Of a stretch of 64,000 nt of DNA, positions 56,484 to 64,000 are shown in pieces; the first letter of the stretch is position 1, and each line of letters begins with the position of its first letter. The DNA is from Sphaerisporangium siamense (lineage in GTDB: Bacteria; Actinomycetota; Actinomycetes; Streptosporangiales; Streptosporangiaceae), in contig NZ_JACHND010000001.1 in NCBI RefSeq assembly GCF_014205275.1, positions 4,898,001 through 4,962,000 on the forward strand, in the 5' to 3' direction. The notes under the pieces are model-generated. The model was not told the origin of the DNA. It worked only from the letters and a program-made list of their open reading frames with translations, and did no database searches. The position numbers and the translations under genes are program-made.

Positions 56484-58447
56484 GGCGCCTCCTCTGCGGC
56501 CTCGATGACGGCGAGGACGGCCCCCGCCCCGACCTGAAGCCCCGCGGCGGCGTTCAGGGTGGACAGCACCCCCGCGGCGGGGGCGCGGACCTCGTGTTCC
56601 ATCTTCATCGCCTCCAAGGTGAGGATCGCCTGCCCCGCCGCGACCCGGTCCCCGGGCGCCACCGCGACGCGCAGGACCGTGCCGGGCATGGGGGCGAGCA
56701 GGGAGCCCGGGGCCGGGCGCGCCGCCGGCTCGGGCAGGCGCGGCAGCGGCGTGAGCCGCACCGCGCCGAGCGGAGAGTCCACGTGCACGGCGTCGTCGTA
56801 GGCGGCCACCTCGAAGCCCCGGCGCACCCCGGCGACCTCCAGGACGACCCGCGCGGGCGTCGCCGCGACCAGCGTCACGTCCGCGAACCCCTCCGCGCTC
56901 AGGCCCGCCCGGGTCAGGCGGTAGGCGACCTCGACGCGTCCTGACGGGGCGTCGAACGCGGCGCGCTGCGGCTGGGACGGCACGTTGCGCCAGCCGCTCG
57001 GCAGCCCGCCCATCACCGGCGCGGCGGCGCGGCGCGCGGCGGCGAGCGCCAGCGCGGCGGCCAGCGCGGCCAGCTCCACCCGCCGCGGCGGCCCGGAGGA
57101 ACCGCCGGCCGGGTCCAGGGTGTCCAGGAACCCGGTGTGGGCGTCGCCGGCGAGGAACGTCTCGTGCCGCAGCACGCGGACGAGCAGGTCCCGGTTGGTG
57201 ACCGGGCCGTGGAGGCGGGCGCGGGCCAGCGCGGCGGCCAGCCGCCGCGCCGCCGCCGCCCGGGTGGGGGCCCAGGCGATCACCTTGGCGAGCATGGGGT
57301 CGTAGTGGACGTCCACCCGCGAGCCGGTCTCCACCCCGGAGTCCAGCCGCAGCCCGGACGCGGCCCCGCCCGGCGGCGGCCCGAACCGCGCGTCCACGCC
57401 GGGGATCTCGAACAGGTCCAGCGTCCCGGCCTGGGGGCGCCAGCCGTCCGCCGGGTCCTCGGCGTACAGGCGGGCCTCGACGGCGTGGCCGGACGGCTCG
57501 GGCGGCGCGGCGGGCAGGCGGGCGCCCTCGGCGACCTCCAGTTGCAGGCGCACCAGGTCCACGCCGTACACGCACTCGGTCACCGGGTGCTCGACCTGCA
57601 GCCGCGTGTTCATCTCCAGGAAGGCCACCGTGTCGCCCTTGACCAGGAACTCCACGGTCCCGGCCCCGATGTAGCCGATGGCCTCGGCGGCCTTGACGGC
57701 GGCGGCGAGCAGCGCGTCGCGCACCCGCGGCGGCAGCCCCGGCGCGGGGGCCTCCTCGACGACCTTCTGGTGCCGGCGCTGGACCGAGCAGTCGCGCGCG
57801 CCGAGCGCCCACACCGTGCCGTGCGCGTCGGCGACGATCTGCACCTCGACGTGGCGGGCGCCCTCCAGCAGGGGCTCGGCGAACAGCGTGCCGTCGCCGA
57901 ACGCCGCCAGCGCCTCGCGCCCGGCGGCCTCGGCCGCCTCCGCCAGCCCCGACGGGTCGCGCACGACGCGCATGCCGCGCCCGCCACCGCCCGCCGACGC
58001 CTTGAGCAGCACCGGGAACGGCAGCTCCGCGGCGGACCCGGGCGCGGCCGAGGGGAGCACCGGCACCCCGGCCGCGGCCATCAGCGCCTTGGCGCCGATC
58101 TTGGCGCCCATCGCGGCGATGGCCTCCGGCGGCGGGCCGATCCAGGTGAGCCCGGCGTCCAGGACGGCGCGCGCGAACGCGGCGTTCTCCGACAGGAAGC
58201 CGTAGCCGGGATGCACGGCGTCCGCGCCCGTGCCCCGCGCGGCGGCCACGATCGCGGCGGCGTCGAGGTAGGTGTCCGCGGGCCTGGCCCCGGGCAGGCG
58301 GACGGCGTGGTCGGCCTCGGCGGCGTGCGGGGAGGAGGCGTCGGCGTCGGAGAACACCGCCACGGTCTCGATGCCGAGGTCGCGGCAGGTGCGGAACACC
58401 CGGCGGGCGATCTCGGCGCGGTTGGCGACCAGCAGGCGTCCGATCAC
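56480..58447 (-). CDS. Acyl-CoA carboxylase biotin carboxylase / carrier (alpha) subunit, second copy
   Basis: The 655-residue chain has a biotin carboxylase domain (RLLVANRAEIARRVFRTCRDLG, KASAGGGGRGM, EMNTRLQVEHPVTECVYGVDLV), a linker and the carrier domain with LEAMKMEHEV. It is a paralogue of the protein at 35323 with the same layout. GTG 58447 starts four bases after the beta-subunit stop. Together they should form a carboxylase for a branched or terpenoid acyl-CoA such as geranyl-CoA (inference from AtuA). Confidence 0.9.
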   Translation of the reverse strand: MIGRLLVANRAEIARRVFRTCRDLGIETVAVFSDADASSPHAAEADHAVRLPGARPADTYLDAAAIVAAARGTGADAVHPGYGFLSENAAFARAVLDAGLTWIGPPPEAIAAMGAKIGAKALMAAAGVPVLPSAAPGSAAELPFPVLLKASAGGGGRGMRVVRDPSGLAEAAEAAGREALAAFGDGTLFAEPLLEGARHVEVQIVADAHGTVWALGARDCSVQRRHQKVVEEAPAPGLPPRVRDALLAAAVKAAEAIGYIGAGTVEFLVKGDTVAFLEMNTRLQVEHPVTECVYGVDLVRLQLEVAEGARLPAAPPEPSGHAVEARLYAEDPADGWRPQAGTLDLFEIPGVDARFGPPPGGAASGLRLDSGVETGSRVDVHYDPMLAKVIAWAPTRAAAARRLAAALARARLHGPVTNRDLLVRVLRHETFLAGDAHTGFLDTLDPAGGSSGPPRRVELAALAAALALAAARRAAAPVMGGLPSGWRNVPSQPQRAAFDAPSGRVEVAYRLTRAGLSAEGFADVTLVAATPARVVLEVAGVRRGFEVAAYDDAVHVDSPLGAVRLTPLPRLPEPAARPAPGSLLAPMPGTVLRVAVAPGDRVAAGQAILTLEAMKMEHEVRAPAAGVLSTLNAAAGLQVGAGAVLAVIEAAEEAP

Positions 58448-58451
58448 GGGC

Positions 58452-60041
58452 TCACATCCGGAAGACGCCGAAGCCGTGCCCGGCCGGCTCGGGGGACCCG
58501 GCGATGGCCGCCAGGCACAGGCCGAGCACGGTGCGGGTGTCACGCGGGTCGATCACGCCGTCGTCGTACAGCCGCCCCGACAGGAAGAAGGGCAGCGACT
58601 CGGCCTCGATCGTCTCCTCGACCGTCCGCCGCATCACCGCGTCGGCCTCCTCGTCGTAGACCTGGCCGCGGGCCTCGGCGGCGGCCCGGCCCACGATCGA
58701 CAGCACCCCGGCGAGCTGCGCCGGGCCCATGACCGCCGACTTGGCGCTCGGCCAGGTGAACAGGAAGCGCGGGTCGTAGGCCCGCCCGCACATGCCGTAG
58801 TTGCCGGCCCCGTAGGAGGCGCCCATCACGACGGTGAGGTGCGGCACGGTCGAGTTCGACACCGCGTTGATCATCATCGCGCCGTGCTTGACGATGCCGC
58901 CCCGCTCGTACTCCGTGCCGACCATGTACCCGGTGGTGTTCTGCAGGAACAGCAGAGGGGTGCGCGCCCGGCAGGCGAGCTGGATGAACTGCGCCGCCTT
59001 GCGCGCCTCGTCGCTGAACAGCACGCCCCGGGCGTTGGCCAGGACACCGATCGGGTGCCCGTGCAGCTCGGCCCAGCCGGTGACGAGGCTCTCGCCGTAC
59101 AGCGGCTTGAACTCGTCGAACTCGCTGGCGTCGACGACGCGGGCGATGACCTCGCGCGGGTCGAACGGCACGCGCAGGTCCTCCGGGACGACGCCGAGCA
59201 GCTCCTCCTCGTCGTACACGGGAGGGCGCGCGCCGCCGGGCGGGGCAGCGGGCGGACGCCGGTTGAGGCGCCGCACGACGCGGCGGCCGAGGCGCAGCGC
59301 GTCGTGCTCGTCCAGCGCCAGGTGGTCGGCGAGGCCGGAGACCCGGGCGTGCATGTCGGCGCCGCCGAGCGACTCGTCGTCGGCATCCTCGCCGGTGGCC
59401 ATCCTGACCAGCGGCGGGCCGCCGAGGAAGACCTTGGCGCGCTCCTTGACCATGATCACATGGTCGCTCATGCCCGGGACGTAGGCGCCGCCCGCCGTGG
59501 AGTTGCCGAAGACGATCGCGACGGTGGGCACGCCGGCGGCCGACAGCCGGGTCAGGTCGCGGAACACCCGCCCGCCGGGGATGAAGATCTCCTTCTGGGA
59601 CGGCAGGTCGGCGCCGCCGGACTCCACCAGGTTGATCAGGGGCAGCCGGTTCTCCAGCGCGATGTCGGCGGCCCGCAGGGTCTTGCGCAGCGTCCAGGGG
59701 TTGGAGGCGCCGCCCCGCACGGTCGGGTCGTTGGCGACGATCACGCACGGCACGCCCTCGACCACCCCGACGCCGGTCACCACGCTCGCGCCGACCGGGA
59801 CGCCGGTGCCCCACCCGGCCAGCGGGGACAGTTCCAGGAACGGCGCGTCGGGGTCGAGGAGCAGTTCCACGCGCTCGCGGGCCAGCAGCTTGCCGCGCCG
59901 GTGGTGGCGCTCGGCGTACTTCGGGCCGCCGCCCGCCACCGCCTTGGCGTGCTCGGCGTCCAGCTCGCGCAACCGGGCCAGCATGGCCGCGCGCCGCGCG
60001 CGGAACTCGGCGCCCGCGGTGTCCAGCCTGCTGTCGATCAC
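58452..60041 (-). CDS. Acyl-CoA carboxylase carboxyltransferase (beta) subunit, second copy
   Basis: The 529-residue protein has both crotonase-like halves ([61 protein letters not shown]). The TTGYMVG form resembles the geranyl/methylcrotonyl group, and the order beta, alpha, hydratase, AtuA matches an atu-type operon. GGGGAG precedes GTG 60041. It is the first gene of the five-gene unit; no regulator is adjacent. Confidence 0.9.
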   Translation of the reverse strand: MIDSRLDTAGAEFRARRAAMLARLRELDAEHAKAVAGGGPKYAERHHRRGKLLARERVELLLDPDAPFLELSPLAGWGTGVPVGASVVTGVGVVEGVPCVIVANDPTVRGGASNPWTLRKTLRAADIALENRLPLINLVESGGADLPSQKEIFIPGGRVFRDLTRLSAAGVPTVAIVFGNSTAGGAYVPGMSDHVIMVKERAKVFLGGPPLVRMATGEDADDESLGGADMHARVSGLADHLALDEHDALRLGRRVVRRLNRRPPAAPPGGARPPVYDEEELLGVVPEDLRVPFDPREVIARVVDASEFDEFKPLYGESLVTGWAELHGHPIGVLANARGVLFSDEARKAAQFIQLACRARTPLLFLQNTTGYMVGTEYERGGIVKHGAMMINAVSNSTVPHLTVVMGASYGAGNYGMCGRAYDPRFLFTWPSAKSAVMGPAQLAGVLSIVGRAAAEARGQVYDEEADAVMRRTVEETIEAESLPFFLSGRLYDDGVIDPRDTRTVLGLCLAAIAGSPEPAGHGFGVFRM

Positions 60042-60126
60042 GCTTCACTCCCCGGGGTGCCGGTGCCCGTGGCCCAGACCGTAGTACACCGCGGCGGCGC
60101 GCACACGGCCCGGCACGGCGGCCCCG

Positions 60127-61764
<1,638 letters not shown>

Positions 61765-61817
61765 GCCTTGTGGGATAGAACGCTACCAGCGTGACGACGG
61801 AGAGCGCGGGCTCGCGG

Positions 61818-63176
61818 TCAGATGGCCTTGCCGGGATTCAGGATGTTCAGAGGGTCGAAGACCTGCTTGATGCCCCGCTGCACCTCGTCGGTGACCGGCC
61901 CGCTCTCCAGGCCGAGCCAGCGCCGCTTGAGCAGCCCGACGCCGTGCTCGCCCGTGAGCGTGCCGCCGAGGTCCAGGGCGGCGCGGAAGACCTCGTCGGC
62001 CGCGGCCCAGACGTTCTCCGGCGGCTCGGGCAGCCCCCGGTCGAAGATGAACACCGGGTGCAGGTTGCCGTCACCGGCGTGCGCGACCGTGCAGATCAGC
62101 ACGTCGTGCCGGGCGGCGGCCCGCTCGATCTCGCTGATCATGTCAGGCAGCGCGGAGCGGGGCACGCAGACGTCCTCGACCAGGCACGCGCCGAGCCGCT
62201 CCTTGGCGGTGTAGGCCAGGCGGCGGATGCCGATCAGCTCCTCGGTCTCCTCGGGCGTGGAGGACACCGCGACGAAGCCGGCGCCGTTCTCCTCGCACAG
62301 GCGCGCCATCGCGCTCGCGTCGCCGGGCGCGTCCCCCTCGGCCTGCGCGATCAGCATCGCCTGGACGTCGTCTTCGAGGCCGATGTTCTTCCAGTCGTCG
62401 ATGGCCTTGAGCGTGCCCCGGTCCATCAGCTCCAGCAGCGACGGGCGGCACCCGGCCGCGACGATGGCCGCGACGGCGTCCCCGGCGGCGCGCAGCGAGG
62501 GGAACTCGGCGGCGATCGTGACCGGCGGCAGGGCGGGGGCGCGGCGCAGGCGCAGCGTGGCCGCGGTGATGACGCCGAGCGTGCCCTCCGAGCCGACGAA
62601 CAGGCCGGTCAGGTCGTAGCCGGTCACGCCCTTGATCGTGCGGCGGCCGGTGTTCAGCACCCTGCCGTCGGCCAGCACGACCTCAAGGCCCAGCGTGGAG
62701 TCGCGCGTGACGCCGTACTTCACGCAGCGCAGCCCGCCCGCGTTGGTGGCGAGGTTGCCGCCGATGGTGGAGATCTCGTACGACGAGGGGTCCGGGGCGT
62801 ACATCAGGCCGTGCTCGCGCGCGGCGCGGTCCAGGTCGGCGGTCACCACGCCTGGCTCGGCGACGGCGATCTCGTCGGCGGGGGACAGCTCGCGGATGGC
62901 GGTCATGCGGGCGAGCGAGAGCGTCACGCAGCCGTCCAGGGCGGTCGCGCCGCCCGCGAGGCCGGTGCCCGCTCCCCGGGGGACGACGGGCACGCGGTGC
63001 TCGGTGGCCCAGCGCAGGGTGGTCACGACGTCGTCGCGGGTCTGCGCCGCCACGACGCACAACGGCGTCCCCGGCCGGAGGAACGTCTGGTCGCGCGCGT
63101 AGGACTCGGTCACGTCGGGATCCGTCAGGACCCGTCCGGCGGGGAGGGCGTCGACCAGGGCAGGGAGAGCGTTCAC
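61818..63176 (-). CDS. FAD-linked oxidase, glycolate/D-lactate dehydrogenase (GlcD-like)
   Basis: The 452-residue protein has an FAD-binding PCMH domain (VVPRGAGTGLAGGATALDG, PSSYEISTIGGNLATNAGG, KYGVTRDSTLGLEVVLADG). Its C-terminal cap contains HAGDGNLHPV and ends GTLTGEHGVGLLKRRWLG. These are GlcD/D-2-hydroxyacid dehydrogenase signatures; the His in HAGDGNLHP is a metal/substrate ligand. It should oxidise glycolate, D-lactate or a related acid. GlcE/GlcF partners are absent here, so the single-subunit form is more likely. GTG 63176 is the start. Confidence 0.88.
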   Translation of the reverse strand: MNALPALVDALPAGRVLTDPDVTESYARDQTFLRPGTPLCVVAAQTRDDVVTTLRWATEHRVPVVPRGAGTGLAGGATALDGCVTLSLARMTAIRELSPADEIAVAEPGVVTADLDRAAREHGLMYAPDPSSYEISTIGGNLATNAGGLRCVKYGVTRDSTLGLEVVLADGRVLNTGRRTIKGVTGYDLTGLFVGSEGTLGVITAATLRLRRAPALPPVTIAAEFPSLRAAGDAVAAIVAAGCRPSLLELMDRGTLKAIDDWKNIGLEDDVQAMLIAQAEGDAPGDASAMARLCEENGAGFVAVSSTPEETEELIGIRRLAYTAKERLGACLVEDVCVPRSALPDMISEIERAAARHDVLICTVAHAGDGNLHPVFIFDRGLPEPPENVWAAADEVFRAALDLGGTLTGEHGVGLLKRRWLGLESGPVTDEVQRGIKQVFDPLNILNPGKAI

Positions 63177-63504
63177 GTCTGCGACTGTACGTGCTGTCCC
63201 CGCGTGCCGCCGACCCGGGCACGGGGCGATTCGCCCGGACGTATGCGCCGGTCAGCGTGGGTCAGTGCCGCCCCGCAAGTGCCGAAAATTCGGGCTTTTC
63301 CGGGATCATGATGACGATTTCGCAACATCCTCGGATGGCTTTACTCTACCTTTACTTTTTCCTCTAACGTCCGCTTTGCCGATTCTTGGGGGTTCCCTGA
63401 CGGAGCGCTCCAAGTCTCCACGTTGGCGCGTCCATCCCGGCGCGTCTTGGACGTCGCCCGGTGAACCCGGGTGAAGCCCGGTAAGGGCGGAGGAGGAAAC
63501 CCTG
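63177..63504. other. Intergenic leader region between the divergent GlcD-like and protease genes
   Basis: This 328-base stretch holds an A+T-rich part (about 63300-63370) that probably contains the protease promoter. A G+C-rich leader with CCCGG direct and inverted repeats (about 63440-63485) follows. I looked for a known riboswitch core and could not confirm one. No gene is supported. Confidence 0.45.
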
Positions 63505-64000
63505 TTGTCACGCAAAATCAGGCGGCTCATCGCTGTGCTGCCGGTCGTGGGACTGGCGGTTGCCGGGCTCTCGGTAACGGCGGCAGCGGCACCGGGGGAC
63601 ACCACGGTCGCGCGGTACCAGCCGAAGCCGAGCGATTACTACATCAATTACGCTCCGCCTCGCGTGCAGAGCGACATCGCGGCGAAGTCCAGCGAGAAGG
63701 TGCAGACCAACGCCCGGCTGCGCGGCGCCCCGAACGCGGAGCAGTTCGACCGTAAGTACTCCGAGGGCAACCCGGTCGCGGCGCGCGTGCTCGCCAAGCG
63801 CGAGCAGGAGGCCGTCCGCACGGGCAAGAACCCCTCCGAGTGGCTGTACAAGAAGGCGAAGACCACGACGAAGGCCAAGCTGCTCACGCTGCTGGTCGAG
63901 TTCAACGAGAACGCCAACGACGACTTCTCCGGGTTCAGCCACCCGAAGACGATCAACGACGCGAACGACTGTGTCACCGAGCCCGCGGGCACCAAGATCA
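63505..64000 (+). CDS. Immune inhibitor A-type (M6) secreted metalloprotease, N-terminal part
   Basis: The first 165 residues are visible; the gene continues past the right edge. A TTG start at 63505 is indicated by AGGAGG eight bases upstream. A signal peptide follows (KIRRLIAVLPVVGLAVAGLS, cleavage after AAA near residue 29). A charged propeptide (YYINYAPPRVQSDI, KREQEAVRTGKNPSEWLY) leads into KLLTLLVEFNENANDDFSGF, which is the start of the M6/InhA peptidase domain. The zinc motif lies beyond the window. It would be exported and activated by propeptide removal. Confidence 0.85.
   Translation, partial: MSRKIRRLIAVLPVVGLAVAGLSVTAAAAPGDTTVARYQPKPSDYYINYAPPRVQSDIAAKSSEKVQTNARLRGAPNAEQFDRKYSEGNPVAARVLAKREQEAVRTGKNPSEWLYKKAKTTTKAKLLTLLVEFNENANDDFSGFSHPKTINDANDCVTEPAGTKI

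Noticed and set aside
63380-63504. Riboswitch in the protease leader
   Set aside because: The leader is long and G+C-rich with CCCGG repeats, but I could not match a conserved aptamer core. A covariance-model search against c-di-AMP and other leader families would decide.

Overview
The window looks like a chromosomal segment of a very high G+C actinomycete, most likely of the Streptosporangiales type (Nonomuraea, Streptosporangium or Sphaerisporangium-like). The grounds are the strong G/C third-position bias, frequent GTG/TTG starts, the DUF5753 and DUF397 regulators that are typical of mycelial actinomycetes, a SapA-like (spore-associated protein A) domain, and the family mix. This placement is inference; no rRNA or marker gene is present. 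I see no tRNA, rRNA, CRISPR array, phage or intact insertion sequence. About fifty genes are called; the last runs off the right edge.

Layout. 0.1-6.2 kb: an enolase-superfamily protein lacking its catalytic lysines, a BBE-type flavoprotein, an LCP-family envelope enzyme and a membrane alpha/beta hydrolase. 6.4-12.2 kb: sbcD and sbcC; SbcC is very long and carries low-complexity inserts, one of them 11 pentapeptide repeats. 12.3-21.1 kb: a four-gene envelope cluster made of an anchored beta-propeller/FN3/SH3 protein, MoxR with a 670-residue repeat-rich N-terminus, DUF58, and a transglutaminase-fold protein that lacks catalytic Cys and His. 21-30 kb: M50-like protease, CorA, a fused E1 alpha/beta dehydrogenase, a secreted repeat protein and a fused HTH-DUF5753-DUF397 regulator. 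30.4-32.9 kb: PadR plus a DrrAB-type ABC exporter.

33-39.5 kb: a branched-chain acyl-CoA operon (TetR regulator; carboxylase beta and biotin subunits; HMG-CoA lyase; acyl-CoA dehydrogenase), with near-identical operators at both ends of the tetR gene. 39.6-45.7 kb: small enzymes, an unrecognised protein with a sigma-region-4-like helix-turn-helix, psuG/psuK for pseudouridine breakdown and a phytoene-desaturase-like flavoprotein. 45.8-47.1 kb: a decayed glycosyltransferase. 47.3-51.8 kb: a ferritin-like protein, two TetR regulators, a SnoaL-like plus leucine-rich-repeat operon under twin palindromes, and a quinone oxidoreductase behind a MerR-type promoter. 51.8-53.4 kb: a DUF5753 regulator with small partner genes and an 18-bp palindrome. 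53.5-60 kb: a second carboxylase operon (carboxyltransferase, biotin subunit, enoyl-CoA hydratase, AtuA-like, DinB) resembling acyclic-terpene utilisation. 60-64 kb: a receptor-like Ser/Thr kinase with a SapA-like sensor, a glycolate/lactate oxidase-type flavoprotein and the start of an immune-inhibitor-A-type protease.

The two carboxylase operons may work together: acyclic terpene breakdown by the Atu route ends in 3-methylcrotonyl-CoA, which the Liu-type route takes to acetoacetate and acetyl-CoA. The Liu-like operon lacks its own methylglutaconyl-CoA hydratase, and the Atu-like operon contains an enoyl-CoA hydratase.
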